NCBI RefSeq assembly: GCF_041601355.1
Contig: NZ_JBFIIH010000003.1
Span: 1 to 64,000, forward strand
Direction: 5' to 3'
DNA from: Neptunomonas sp041601355
Lineage (GTDB): Bacteria > Pseudomonadota > Gammaproteobacteria > Pseudomonadales > Balneatricaceae
DNA length: 64,000 bases
Under the pieces are notes generated by a model, which worked only from the letters and a program-made list of their open reading frames with translations, had not been told where the DNA came from and searched no databases. Below, piece after piece: positions 8,695 through 17,361 of the stretch (its first letter is position 1; the number at the start of each line of letters is the position of its first letter). The translations under genes and the position numbers were made by a program.

Positions 8695-9600
8695 CTAACC
8701 CCGACCTCGGGTTGTCGTGCTCTGCGGTTTAGCACTTTTTTCGATATGCTCAATGATCATACTCGCAACGTCTTTACCCGTTGCGGCTTCAATACCTTCA
8801 AGGCCCGGTGATGAGTTAACTTCCATCACGAGTGGCCCACGGCTGGAACGAAGAAGATCTACACCCGCAACACTCAAGCCCATCGCTTTTGCCGCAGTAA
8901 CGGCTGTTTTGCGCTCATCTGGTGTAATTCTGATCAGCGATGCATTACCACCACGGTGCAGATTAGAACGAAATTCACCTTCTGCGCCCTGACGTTTCAT
9001 CGCGGCAATAACCTTATCACCGATAACGAAACAACGGATATCCGCACCGCCAGCTTCCTTAATAAACTCCTGAACCATGATATTAGCTTTGAGTCCCATG
9101 AAAGCTTCGAGCACACTTTCTGCCGCTTTACGGGTTTCAGCAAGCACAACACCAATACCCTGCGTACCTTCGAGCAATTTGATAACCACTGGCGCTCCGC
9201 CCACCATATCCAGCAGATCTTTTATATCATCCGGTTTGCTGGCAAATCCCGTCACTGGCATACCGATGTTTTTTCGTGACAACAGTTGCATAGAACGCAA
9301 TTTATCACGCGACCTTGTAATGGCTACCGACTCATTGACGGGATAAACACCCATCATTTCAAACTGACGTAAAACTGCACATCCGTAAAAAGTAACCGAA
9401 GCACCGATACGCGGAATAATCGCATCGAAGCCGACTAAATCTTCACCCTTAAAATGGATCGAAGGCTGTTCTGAATTGATATTCATATAACAGCGTAATG
9501 CGTCGATCACCTTCGTTTCATGCCCTCTTGCCTCACAAGCCTCGATCAGACGACGCGTGGAGTAGAGCTTTGAGTTTCTGGATAAAATACCAATTTTCAT
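8695..9600 (-). CDS. rimK: RimK, ATP-grasp glutamate ligase for ribosomal protein S6
   Basis: A 301-residue ATP-grasp ligase beginning MKIGILSRNSKLYSTRRL. It has the flexible-loop region EGTQGIGVVLAE and the metal-binding segment LVMEVNSSPGLEGIE near the end. RimK adds glutamates to the C-terminus of ribosomal protein S6 and affects translation. Length and motifs match the family. Its ATG overlaps the stop of the upstream retropepsin-like gene by four bases, so they form one operon. Downstream, 8515-8694 contains nothing convincing. Confidence 0.93.
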   Translation of the reverse strand: MKIGILSRNSKLYSTRRLIEACEARGHETKVIDALRCYMNINSEQPSIHFKGEDLVGFDAIIPRIGASVTFYGCAVLRQFEMMGVYPVNESVAITRSRDKLRSMQLLSRKNIGMPVTGFASKPDDIKDLLDMVGGAPVVIKLLEGTQGIGVVLAETRKAAESVLEAFMGLKANIMVQEFIKEAGGADIRCFVIGDKVIAAMKRQGAEGEFRSNLHRGGNASLIRITPDERKTAVTAAKAMGLSVAGVDLLRSSRGPLVMEVNSSPGLEGIEAATGKDVASMIIEHIEKSAKPQSTTTRGRG

Positions 9601-10118
9601 TTTTTTACTCCCGTCAACCCAAACTGGAATGATAGTGCTGGATTGATAACGATACGATCTGACATGGCAGTACGCCCTATCAACATACGAAACTTCATAT
9701 TGTCTCTATTAGTCAGAGTAACCTCTGCAGGCCATTGATGATCACCAAAATGTACAGTGGTTCGAATTACATAACGTAACTCACTGTGGCCACCGGAGTC
9801 TGTCACTTTGCGGTAATCCAGTACCCTTGCCTCACACTGAATAACCGTATCAGTCTCGTTTTGATTCGGGTGAATAGAAAACCTGACCCATGACTTACCT
9901 TTTTTCTCAAACGCCTCTACTTTAAAAGCATGCAAACATGATGTTCGGGCACCGGTATCCATCTTTGCCTTAATAGAGCCGATACCTAAACCGGGCAAAG
10001 AAACCCATTCCCGCCAACCGGCAACTAATAGCTCATCTTGAGGCTGAAGTTGATCGTTCAATACTGTGTCCCCGATAAAGTCATGGTCTCTATCCAAAAA
10101 ATAAGTTTGATTGCACAT
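9597..10118 (-). CDS. RimK-associated retropepsin-like protease (RimB type)
   Basis: A 173-residue protein with the aspartyl-protease-like motif KMDTGARTSCLHA and later RMLIGRTAMSDR, typical of the family annotated as ATP-dependent zinc protease, now seen as retropepsin-like. In Pseudomonas the partner named RimB works with RimK on S6 glutamylation; that is the basis for this call. No signal peptide is evident, so it is likely cytoplasmic. It is translationally coupled to rimK (four-base overlap). Confidence 0.83.
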   Translation of the reverse strand: MCNQTYFLDRDHDFIGDTVLNDQLQPQDELLVAGWREWVSLPGLGIGSIKAKMDTGARTSCLHAFKVEAFEKKGKSWVRFSIHPNQNETDTVIQCEARVLDYRKVTDSGGHSELRYVIRTTVHFGDHQWPAEVTLTNRDNMKFRMLIGRTAMSDRIVINPALSFQFGLTGVKK

Positions 10119-10258
10119 TGAAAATGTAAGGCAGGGTTGAAATTTTCGGCGATTATAAGCCCGTTATTCCCTATAGCATAGCGGTTTTCAATAATAGAAT
10201 AACGGTTTCAGGTAACAGAAATAAGAATATTAAGACTCAAAGCCGGAAGTGCGTTGCG

Positions 10259-10807
10259 CTACTCTTCATAAGGCTCAATACGAAAGACTTCCAGCGTGTA
10301 ACCGGATGAAGCTAACTCATGACTGAAGGTCTCAGTTTTGAGTTTTCCACTAATCCAAACAGCATCAAAAAGGCTCTCCACCTTAACCCCTGGTTCGTAA
10401 TGCGCATAAATGATCTGATTTGACGGCGGGGGCGGAACATGAATACAGGCACCGAAGTAGGGTACCAAAAAAAACTTATACACGTTTTGATCTTCGCTCT
10501 CGACAGGAACCACAAAACCCGGGATACGTACCATTTTACCGTTCATCTCAGGCACAACAGGAGCCGACTGTAATGCTTGCTGTAGCTCATCCATCAGCAA
10601 AGCCGCTTTAGGGTCAAGATCATCCAACGCCCCGAGATCGCGATCACCAAATAAGCCATCCAGCGAATAATCAGCAGGCATCAGTTGCTCCCACTCAATT
10701 TGTTCTAGTTTCTCACCGTTGAGCTCTTCGTCAGCCGCGTGAATACTGGTAGCAAGCAATGCAACACACGAGGCAAACACAATAAAAATTAAGCGGTAAA
10801 TCTGCAT
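10259..10807 (-). CDS. Exported DUF3299 protein of the zinc ABC cluster
   Basis: A 182-residue protein with an N-terminal signal peptide (IYRLIFIVFASCVALLATS, cleavage near IHA). The conserved body is typical of DUF3299: VRIPGFVVPVES, FFLVPYFGACIHVPPPPSNQI (one Cys, one His, proline run) and DAVWISGKLKTE. In Vibrio-type zinc-regulated clusters (zrg) a DUF3299 protein accompanies an FtsX-like permease, an ATPase and a DUF2796 protein, the same set as here. The Cys-x-His segment could bind metal, but that is inference. It is the last gene of the minus-strand operon, 97 bases below the permease. Confidence 0.8.
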   Translation of the reverse strand: MQIYRLIFIVFASCVALLATSIHAADEELNGEKLEQIEWEQLMPADYSLDGLFGDRDLGALDDLDPKAALLMDELQQALQSAPVVPEMNGKMVRIPGFVVPVESEDQNVYKFFLVPYFGACIHVPPPPSNQIIYAHYEPGVKVESLFDAVWISGKLKTETFSHELASSGYTLEVFRIEPYEE

Positions 10808-10904
10808 TGAACCATCCTCATTGAGAGTAGCCTGGCATACTCTCTATTAATAAAAACTATTGACTAAAAGTGACACACTGAATAATTCTACAATAAAAGA
10901 GTCT

Positions 10905-12161
10905 TTAGCATCGTAGCGTTAACCCATCAGCAGCCGTCATTTGATAAGCCCGATAACCCGGCCATAACCCCGTCGCTGCGCCCGCAAATACAACACCAGC
11001 CAACAACGGCGCGTCATCCAGCGACAATCCTGTCGACTGAATAAACAATCCGAATTGCGCTTCTAATACGGGCTGAGCCAACATCAGTAACACAACAGAC
11101 AGCAGCACCCCGAGCAAGGTTCCCATGGCACTGACCAATGTAGATTCGAATACCAGCAAAGTGATGATGTGCCATGGCCTGGCGCCAATGGCGCGCATAA
11201 TAGCCATCTCTTTTCGGCGGGCGCCCAAACTGGTAAGCAATACGGCCAGCATACCGATCAATCCTGCCAGCACGACACAGGCGGAGACTAAGCGCAGTGC
11301 ATTTTCAGCCACCCGAATCAGTTGCCACAATTGCTGTAACGCTACGCCCGGTAAAACTGCCTGTAAAGGCTCTGCTTTATAGTTATTAATCTGGCGTTGC
11401 AAATGAAAAGTGCTTAATTTTGATTTCATACCCAGTAAAATTGCCGTTAGCTCTTTAGGTTGAAGTACTTTTTTCCTCACCTCCTCAACAGAGATTTGCT
11501 GTCCAGATATGCGGCTACCCGACTGCCAGCCGTCATGAATGGCAACAATGGCTTCGGAACTAATAAACACCGATTGATCAACAGGGGTACCTGTCGGACG
11601 TAACACACCAGCCACGATAAAAGGCCGATCATCATGCTGAGAAAAACTGGTACTACCCACCCCATGAGAAAGCGTAAGACGACTACCCACCTGATAGCCA
11701 AGCTGTAGCGCCACATCCGCCCCGATAACCGCATCAAACAGGTCATCAAATGCCTTACCTTTTTGAAACAGCAGTGATTGCTGCTGCCCCGTTTGATAAT
11801 GCTTAAAGAAGCCTGATGAAGTTCCCACTACACGAAACCCTTTATGTGAATCCCCCAAGGAAATTGGCACAGCCCAGGCAACATTTTTATTATTACTAAT
11901 CAGTTCGAAACTTTCCCAGCTAATATTATTGGAAGCCTGTCCAATATGAAAAATAGAATACAAGATCAGTTGCAACTCTCCACCCCGGGCACCAACAATC
12001 AAATCGGTACCGGAAACCGAGCGGTTAAAACTATCACGAACTTCTGTCCGAATCTTTTCTACACCGATCAATAACGCAACACTGAGAGCGATCGTCAGCA
12101 CAATAAAAAGCAAAGTGTGACGGCGACTCCAGCTACTCGCTAACGCAACGTTAAATAGCAT
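10905..12161 (-). CDS. ABC transporter permease, FtsX/MacB-like (zinc cluster)
   Basis: The start MLFNVALASSWSRRHTLL at 12161 gives 418 residues and overlaps the ATPase stop by 11 bases, the usual coupling; the longer frame upstream lies inside the ATPase gene. Layout: one N-terminal membrane helix, a large periplasmic MacB-type domain (about residues 45-265), then three helices forming the FtsX domain with LGARRKEMAIMRAIGARPWHI between them. Such proteins are often mechanotransmission units rather than classical importers, so whether this one moves zinc or another cargo is open. Confidence 0.86.
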   Translation of the reverse strand: MLFNVALASSWSRRHTLLFIVLTIALSVALLIGVEKIRTEVRDSFNRSVSGTDLIVGARGGELQLILYSIFHIGQASNNISWESFELISNNKNVAWAVPISLGDSHKGFRVVGTSSGFFKHYQTGQQQSLLFQKGKAFDDLFDAVIGADVALQLGYQVGSRLTLSHGVGSTSFSQHDDRPFIVAGVLRPTGTPVDQSVFISSEAIVAIHDGWQSGSRISGQQISVEEVRKKVLQPKELTAILLGMKSKLSTFHLQRQINNYKAEPLQAVLPGVALQQLWQLIRVAENALRLVSACVVLAGLIGMLAVLLTSLGARRKEMAIMRAIGARPWHIITLLVFESTLVSAMGTLLGVLLSVVLLMLAQPVLEAQFGLFIQSTGLSLDDAPLLAGVVFAGAATGLWPGYRAYQMTAADGLTLRC

Positions 12162-12855
12162 CAGATACTCCAGCACAATTAATCTGCTGCAACGAAAGCG
12201 TTCTATCAAAAAAGGGGCTCAAGGTATCATCGTGACTTACCAACAATAAGGTACTGTTGCGTTGAGATACCTCTGTGAGCAGTAACTGAATAAAGGTGTC
12301 ACGCGTCTCACGATCTAAAGCCGAGGTAGGCTCATCAGCAATCAACACATCAGGGGAGCCTATTAAAGCACGCGCCACCGCCACACGCTGCTGCTGCCCT
12401 ACTGATAACTCTGCAACAGTCAGCCTCTGGTGCAACTGTTTCTCCAATCCCAACTCGAGCAATAACTGATCAGCCGCCTGCGAAACACTCCCCGCTTGCG
12501 CGATTGCACGCTGCTTACGTACAGTAGAAAAGCGACATGCCAGCATGACATTATCTCTTAAAGAGAGGTACGGCAGCAGATTAAACATCTGAAAGATAAA
12601 CCCTATATGGTCAGCTCGGAAACAATCTCGCTCCGATGATGAAAGCGAGGAGATACAACAACCGGCAATTCGTATTTCTCCGGAGTCCGGCAGCAACAGT
12701 CCCGTTAGCAAATTAAGTAGTGTGCTTTTACCACTGCCTGATGGACCTTGTATAAAAATGTGTTCACCACTTTTGATCTCACATTTTGGTATATCAATGA
12801 CAGGAGCTCCTGACTTCCAGGAAAACGTAACCTGATCCAACGTTACCGTTGCCAT
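12151..12855 (-). CDS. ABC transporter ATP-binding protein (zinc cluster)
   Basis: A 234-residue LolD/MacB-type ATPase. Walker A is GPSGSGKSTLLN, the signature is ELSVGQQQRVAVARAL, Walker B is VLIADEPTSALD, and the switch His is in LLVSHDD. It pairs with the FtsX-like permease that overlaps its 3' end. It follows the histidine-rich protein gene by 17 bases, so all three share a transcript. LolD itself is a close relative, but the permease is not a LolC/E pair, so lipoprotein release is unlikely. Confidence 0.9.
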   Translation of the reverse strand: MATVTLDQVTFSWKSGAPVIDIPKCEIKSGEHIFIQGPSGSGKSTLLNLLTGLLLPDSGEIRIAGCCISSLSSSERDCFRADHIGFIFQMFNLLPYLSLRDNVMLACRFSTVRKQRAIAQAGSVSQAADQLLLELGLEKQLHQRLTVAELSVGQQQRVAVARALIGSPDVLIADEPTSALDRETRDTFIQLLLTEVSQRNSTLLLVSHDDTLSPFFDRTLSLQQINCAGVSDAI

Positions 12856-12872
12856 GTTTATTCCTATATATG

Positions 12873-13505
12873 CTATTCGCGAATTAAAATTTCATCGTGT
12901 GAAGAGAGCAAGGTTCCACCCGTCTGTCCCGCTTGACTTACCATCTGATAACGAACGGATTCAACCATCGGAAACTGCTCAAACAGTCCGACCGTGATTT
13001 TCGTTAATTGTTCGGGTTTAGCGCAAACAAACTGATAATGAACCCTAATATCCGCATGCCCGTGCTCTTCTTTGTGCTCATGCCCGTGCTCTTCTTCATG
13101 CTCGTGCTCTTCTTCATGCTCATGCGCGTGCTCTTCTTCATGCTCATGCTGCGATTCAAGTAACGATTGGGTAACATCTGCTTCTTTCAACAGGCACAGA
13201 GCAGCACGGGGTAACTGAATAATTTGATAACCTTGCTTTAACGAATTTATCGCCTGAAGAACCTCTGCTTTCTGCGCTTCAGTTTCGGGGGTGTGTTCGA
13301 ACCCAACAACATTAACCGCTGGTGTTATCAACATCACATCCAGCAATTTTTCCTCGACTACTGCATCTATCGTTACCACACCATGCTCATGCGCCTCACC
13401 GGCATGCACTAAAGAGGTCAGCATGAATGACGAAAGCGCGGTAACCAGTACCGATGTCGCACACTGGGAGCGATCTTTCACACGGGTTTTCTTACAGATT
13501 TTCAT
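12873..13505 (-). CDS. Histidine-rich periplasmic zinc-binding protein (DUF2796, ZrgA-like)
   Basis: A 210-residue DUF2796 protein. The signal peptide ends near LVHA and the mature protein begins GEAHEHG. A low-complexity tract at about residues 120-150 alternates His and Glu (for example HEEEHAHEHEEEHEHEEEHG), a classic loose zinc-binding loop. Members are zinc-regulated periplasmic proteins (ZrgA of Vibrio) acting with an ABC system. A perfect Zur-box core lies 27 bases upstream of the ATG, and the ribosome site AAGGTG is well placed. It is the first gene of a four-gene operon. Role as zinc binder for uptake is inferred from family and regulation. Confidence 0.88.
   Translation of the reverse strand: MKICKKTRVKDRSQCATSVLVTALSSFMLTSLVHAGEAHEHGVVTIDAVVEEKLLDVMLITPAVNVVGFEHTPETEAQKAEVLQAINSLKQGYQIIQLPRAALCLLKEADVTQSLLESQHEHEEEHAHEHEEEHEHEEEHGHEHKEEHGHADIRVHYQFVCAKPEQLTKITVGLFEQFPMVESVRYQMVSQAGQTGGTLLSSHDEILIRE
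13056..13150. repeat. In-frame codon repeats encoding the His/Glu tract
   Basis: Short imperfect repeats on the theme CATGCTCGTGCTCTTCTT run through this stretch and encode the His-Glu tract. Such tracts change length easily by slippage, so strain variation is expected. Confidence 0.8.
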
Positions 13506-13517
13506 AGTAACACCTTG

Positions 13518-13544
13518 ATTATAAACAATACGTTATAATATAAC
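13518..13544 (-). promoter_or_regulatory. Zur box with -10 element of the zinc operon
   Basis: GTTATAATATAAC (13532-13544) is a perfect 6-1-6 palindrome and equals the core of the gammaproteobacterial Zur box (GTTATAnTATAAC). On the minus strand a TATAAT (complement of 13518-13523) lies eight bases downstream, so bound Zur would block RNA polymerase. This predicts repression of 10.3-13.5 kb when zinc is plentiful. Confidence 0.87.
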
Positions 13545-13701
13545 ATAACAATAATGATCATCACAGCGACAAAGCACGAAGTGATTATCGCTGTCTGAGC
13601 AAATTCACTTAGGCGTACTCAGCATACATTTTATCAACAGACCTGTTTTGATAGATTGTTTGCAAAGATACAGTAAGCGCTCAATCGAAACCGATAGCGG
13701 A

Positions 13702-13965
13702 TTATAGTCCGCCAATAAGCGCCAATTTCTTATCTCTGGACAGTTGCTTGATGGCATATTCACGCTTACTTGCCAAAGAGCGACTCTCAACATTTTCACG
13801 CCACACCATAGCAACCGGCCGCCGCGTTCGTGTGTATTTTGCACCTGAAGTACGGCTCTCATTGTGTTCCTTCAGACGCCTATCGCAATCCGTTGTAATA
13901 CCCGTGTACAAACTACCATCCGCACAAAGAAGGATATAAATGTACCATGTCGGGGAATTATTCAA
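13702..13965 (-). CDS. GIY-YIG nuclease family protein (YhbQ/UPF0213 type)
   Basis: An 87-residue single-domain GIY-YIG protein. The motif pair is WYIYILLCADGSLYTGIT, then catalytic-type residues in RRLKEHN (Arg) and LASKREYAIKQLS (Glu). YhbQ/SLX1-like proteins are small endonuclease-fold proteins reported to cut branched or damaged DNA. No signal. It is a lone gene; the 140 bases to its left (13560-13701) show nothing. Confidence 0.88.
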   Translation of the reverse strand: MNNSPTWYIYILLCADGSLYTGITTDCDRRLKEHNESRTSGAKYTRTRRPVAMVWRENVESRSLASKREYAIKQLSRDKKLALIGGL

Positions 13966-14132
13966 TGCAGGTAACTCAATGTAGATAAACCCGTAGACTC
14001 ATTGGGTGGCACTAACAAAGCCACATGATGAAAGTAAAAGGAAAAATATAACGATTTTATCGAATTAATCAATGCGAATATTATGTTCCCCCCTTAAAAT
14101 ATTGCTCTCTTAAACTTTGTGGAGTCGTGCAG

Positions 14133-15377
14133 ATGCACACTGTTCTGATCATCATTGCTGTCGTCGCGTTTTTTATGATTGTGCTTGAAGACGTGTTACA
14201 TCTCAACAAAGCAAAAACCACTCTGTTTCTTGGAACACTCGCGTGGATATTACTGTTTGTTTTTCCTGAAGATGGTGTAACACCGAAACAGATTCAAGGA
14301 ATGCTGAACGAGAATCTACTGGAAATTGCCAGTTTATGGCTATTCCTGATGGCGGCCATGACCTTTGTCGCCTTTCTCAACCATCAAGGGTTGATAGAGA
14401 GCGTCATCTATAAATTTTTACCGTCCAGGGTTGGCGAAAAGAAATTACTCTTTATGGTCGCGATTTTCTCCTTCGTTTTCTCCTCGTTATCAGACAACAT
14501 CACAGCTACACTAGTATCTGTGGCATTAGTACTGTCACTCAAGCTTCCGCCCAAGAAAACCTTAAAGTTCGCCGTGATGGTCGTTTTTGCAGTGAACTCA
14601 GGAGGCGTTTCTCTGATAACCGGGGATGTCACCACACTGATGATATTCCTGGCTGACAAAGTGGCGATACAAAACTTACTCTGGCTTTCCCTTCCCTCTT
14701 TTGTCAGTGTATTGTTTCTTGCTGGCCTCCTCTCGTTTGGACTTAAAGAAGAATTAGTCATCAAGGGTGTCGAACGCCGTTATGACCGGGTAGGCATGAG
14801 TATTGCCGTGTTATTTCTCTTTACTATTCTGGCAACCATTATCCTTAACGTACTGGCAGGCGTGCCGCCGGTGCTAACCTTCCTCTTTGGCTTGTCCATG
14901 ATGTTTTTAATCGGTCGCTTGTTTTATCGTGAAGATAATCGAGAAAACATGCTCGATTACATTCGCGTAATCGAGTTTGATACGCTGTTATTCTTCCTGG
15001 GTATTTTACTCCTGGTAGGCATGTTAAAAGAGATCGGAGTACTTGATAATCTGGTGACAATCTACGACACCCTGCCACCGTTACAAGCAAACTATGTGAT
15101 GGGATTACTTTCTTCTCTGGTAGACAACGTGCCACTGACAGCCGCTTTGTTGAAAGCTAACATAGAGATGTCTCCAGCCAGCTGGTTATCATTAACCTAT
15201 GGCGTTGGTGTAGGCGGCTCGTTACTGATAATCGGTTCCGCCGCCGGTATCGTTGCCATGAGCAAAATTGCGGAAGTTACTTTTATTAGCTATATGCGCT
15301 TCAGCTTTTATCTCTTGCTGGCTTACACACTGGGGTTTGCTGGCAGTTTTGCGGTGGGAACTGTTCTATTTAACTAG
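14133..15377 (+). CDS. nhaD: NhaD-type Na+/H+ antiporter
   Basis: A membrane protein of 414 residues with about twelve hydrophobic segments. Family marks include FSSLSDNITATLVSVAL, VNSGGVSLITGDVTTLMIF and SSLVDNVPLTAALLKA, the duplicated Asn/Asp-containing re-entrant loops of the ion-transporter superfamily. NhaD exports Na+ or Li+ in exchange for protons and is common in marine and alkaliphilic bacteria. The ATG at 14133 has GGAG eight bases upstream; the GTG at 14127 is too close to it. A perfect 14-base-pair hairpin follows the gene. Confidence 0.9.
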   Translation: MHTVLIIIAVVAFFMIVLEDVLHLNKAKTTLFLGTLAWILLFVFPEDGVTPKQIQGMLNENLLEIASLWLFLMAAMTFVAFLNHQGLIESVIYKFLPSRVGEKKLLFMVAIFSFVFSSLSDNITATLVSVALVLSLKLPPKKTLKFAVMVVFAVNSGGVSLITGDVTTLMIFLADKVAIQNLLWLSLPSFVSVLFLAGLLSFGLKEELVIKGVERRYDRVGMSIAVLFLFTILATIILNVLAGVPPVLTFLFGLSMMFLIGRLFYREDNRENMLDYIRVIEFDTLLFFLGILLLVGMLKEIGVLDNLVTIYDTLPPLQANYVMGLLSSLVDNVPLTAALLKANIEMSPASWLSLTYGVGVGGSLLIIGSAAGIVAMSKIAEVTFISYMRFSFYLLLAYTLGFAGSFAVGTVLFN

Positions 15378-15413
15378 TGAGTTTGAATAACTGTTTGTTT
15401 CACGAACTGGCTT

Positions 15414-15448
15414 ACGTATAGCGACAGGTACACGCTGTCGCTATACGT
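15414..15448. terminator. Perfect 14-bp inverted repeat between convergent genes
   Basis: ACGTATAGCGACAG (15414-15427) and CTGTCGCTATACGT (15435-15448) pair perfectly around a seven-base loop. It lies between the convergent ends of nhaD and the thioredoxin-like gene. No T run follows on either strand, so it may act as an RNA-end-protecting stem or a weak bidirectional terminator. Confidence 0.55.
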
Positions 15449-15465
15449 TGAGTACTCTGTTACGG

Positions 15466-15843
15466 CTAATCAGTGCCTGAGCTTTCAATACCAGAGCTAT
15501 TAATACCAGACCAATGATACTTCTCGCATAGACGATTCACCTCGCCGACAAACGGCCCGAGGCTGAACACCTGTATTCGTTCAAGATATTGCCGGCCATC
15601 AAAAAACAACTTAATCACCGGGAGTGAAAATACACTGTTCTGAGCACACGCTTGCGGGTCGCTCCCACAATCTACATATATAAGCTGCAATTCAGGCCAG
15701 CGAGATTCCAACTCAGCCAGCAACTGCGGCCATATCACTCTGCACACGCCACAAGTCTTACTGCCAAACATAACCAAGACGGCACCTTGTGCTATATCCA
15801 ATTCAGCAGAACACACCTGCTTTTCCCTCTTTTGTTGATCCAT
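15466..15843 (-). CDS. Thioredoxin-like protein with CGVC active site
   Basis: A 125-residue thioredoxin-fold protein. The redox motif CGVC lies in VMFGSKTCGVCRVIWPQL, and the cis-Pro loop is SLPVIKLFFDG. I use the ATG at 15841-15843 (MDQQKREK); the longer frame adds a hydrophobic stretch that could be read as a membrane anchor. Cytoplasmic reduction of disulfides is the likely role, partner unknown. CGVC differs from the CGPC of housekeeping thioredoxins, so it is probably specialised. Confidence 0.8.
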   Translation of the reverse strand: MDQQKREKQVCSAELDIAQGAVLVMFGSKTCGVCRVIWPQLLAELESRWPELQLIYVDCGSDPQACAQNSVFSLPVIKLFFDGRQYLERIQVFSLGPFVGEVNRLCEKYHWSGINSSGIESSGTD

Positions 15844-15906
15844 GTTAGGTCTACCGCTGATTGCTAAACTGAATATTATCAAAAGCACGTCGGATAAACT
15901 GTACAA

Positions 15907-16607
15907 CCCAACTTAAAACTAAAATTATAGTGACATAACATACTGATTTTATTTGGTTATTAATAATAATACAGAAAGAACATTAACCATTATGAGTGAT
16001 ATTTTCAGTTAATATTAAAACAAGATCCATACAAACGTTTGCTATAAAAATTAAAAAAGAGTATAGATTTATGTTATGAAATAGCGCCAGTCAAAAAAAT
16101 ACAAGCTACCAAAAGCAATAATAAAGCGGTAGGTGATGCAATGAAAAAGTGGATTCCACACGCAAAGTTTTGTTTGCCTTCAGATTTATATTCTTCATTA
16201 TTTATAAACAATACCCTCACTGTGTTGCACACACGTTGCGATCTTAAAAAATGCGCACCAATAATAAAATCCAGCAGAGATAGTTAAATTTCAATGACTT
16301 AGACGGCTACACTCCGTTTGAGTTTAAATAGTAACAAGGTAAAGTCAAAGCATTTGTTATTTGGCTGTAGTAAAAAATGTTTTCTTTAACACACCATAAA
16401 GGTAGCAAAACACCAATTATCAAAAAATTATAGTTATCAGCCTATAGATAATACGAAAATATCAGCGTTGCTAACCCCAGCCTCATTGCTGACTAGATTA
16501 TTAATCTATTATCAGGAGAAATAGAAGCGAACAGGCAAATAACAACCTGAAATTCTGAAATACTGACTCCGAACTACCTACTAAAAACTAGCTACAAGGA
16601 GAACGTC
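15907..16607. other. 700-base AT-rich region without a convincing gene
   Basis: Clearly more AT-rich than its surroundings and stop-rich in all frames. The only ORF with a plausible ribosome site is 48 codons long (16141-16287, after AGGTGATGCA), ending in a Cys/Lys-rich tail; I do not trust it. No IS ends or tRNA are seen. The composition change suggests acquired DNA or a long regulatory leader for the M15 peptidase gene. Confidence 0.6.
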
Positions 16608-17213
16608 ATGAGTTATGGACTATTTGGAGATGATGTACTTTTCTTTCAACGCCTCTTAAAAACAGAAGGTTTGTATAACAAAGCACTGGATGGCATTTGG
16701 GGTAAATTCACAGAAAAAGGAGCCACTGAATTCTACCAGCGATCTGATGCGCTAAAGGAACAGATCGGTGCATTTGACCATCGAACTGAAAAACACATCT
16801 GCACTCTCGCTCTTAAAGCCCAACGAGAAGCCAGACATTTTATGAACCGGCTCCTAAGTAATAATATCAACGCCAAGATGATCTCAGGCACACGTACCTA
16901 CGACGAACAAAACAAACTCTATCGCCAAGGCAGATACAACAATCCCGGTCCTATTGTAACAAAAGCACGTGGTGGCAGAAGTAATCATAACTTTGGAATC
17001 GCCTGGGATATCGGTATTTTTACTGCCAACGGAGGTTACTCAAGTAACCATCAGGATTACATAAAGGCCGCAGAATTTGGTATTTCGGATCACCTTGAAT
17101 GGGGAGGTAACTGGCGATCCTTTCCGGACACACCCCACTATCAATTGAAAACAGTTTTTCCGATTACCATCGTGCGTACCAAGTTTGAAAATGGTGAAAC
17201 CTTTATTGCCTGA
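16608..17213 (+). CDS. Peptidoglycan-binding/M15-family peptidase, endolysin-like
   Basis: A 201-residue protein. Residues about 5-60 form a peptidoglycan-binding-like domain (VLFFQRLLKTEGLYNKALDG, a PG_binding_1-type start). The rest is an M15 metallopeptidase (VanY/endolysin type): SGTRTYDEQNKLYRQGR, the zinc motif GRSNHNFGIAWDIGIF (SxHxxGxAxD) and HLEWGGNW...DTPHYQL supplying the last His. Such enzymes cut D-Ala or L-Ala-D-Glu bonds in cell wall. No signal peptide is visible, as in phage endolysins needing a holin or another route. Good ribosome site AAGGAGAACGTC. The next gene encodes a lipoprotein with a C-terminal membrane segment. Confidence 0.85.
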   Translation: MSYGLFGDDVLFFQRLLKTEGLYNKALDGIWGKFTEKGATEFYQRSDALKEQIGAFDHRTEKHICTLALKAQREARHFMNRLLSNNINAKMISGTRTYDEQNKLYRQGRYNNPGPIVTKARGGRSNHNFGIAWDIGIFTANGGYSSNHQDYIKAAEFGISDHLEWGGNWRSFPDTPHYQLKTVFPITIVRTKFENGETFIA

Positions 17214-17361
17214 CCGGGTATTGTCTGAGCCAGGTATTTTCTGGTCGCCATTACCTGAGCGGGGTAGCTAAAAAGGGTGATTGAAGTCTTGGTCTTGGTC
17301 AGGTCAGAAATAAATAAATAAGGATGACCTTCAGTACTAACATCCATGCAGGAGTCTATTG

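Noticed and set aside
8669..8702. GGGGTTA/TAACCCC inverted repeat considered as the rimK terminator
   Set aside because: The right arm overlaps the rimK stop codon and coding end, and no T run is placed for either strand.
13056..13150. Repeat array that could be mistaken for a CRISPR
   Set aside because: Repeats are short, contiguous and in frame with the His/Glu tract; there are no spacers.
16141..16287. 48-codon ORF with AGGTGA before its ATG in the AT-rich gap
   Set aside because: Composition is not protein-like, and surrounding frames are full of stops; a ribosome site alone is weak evidence.
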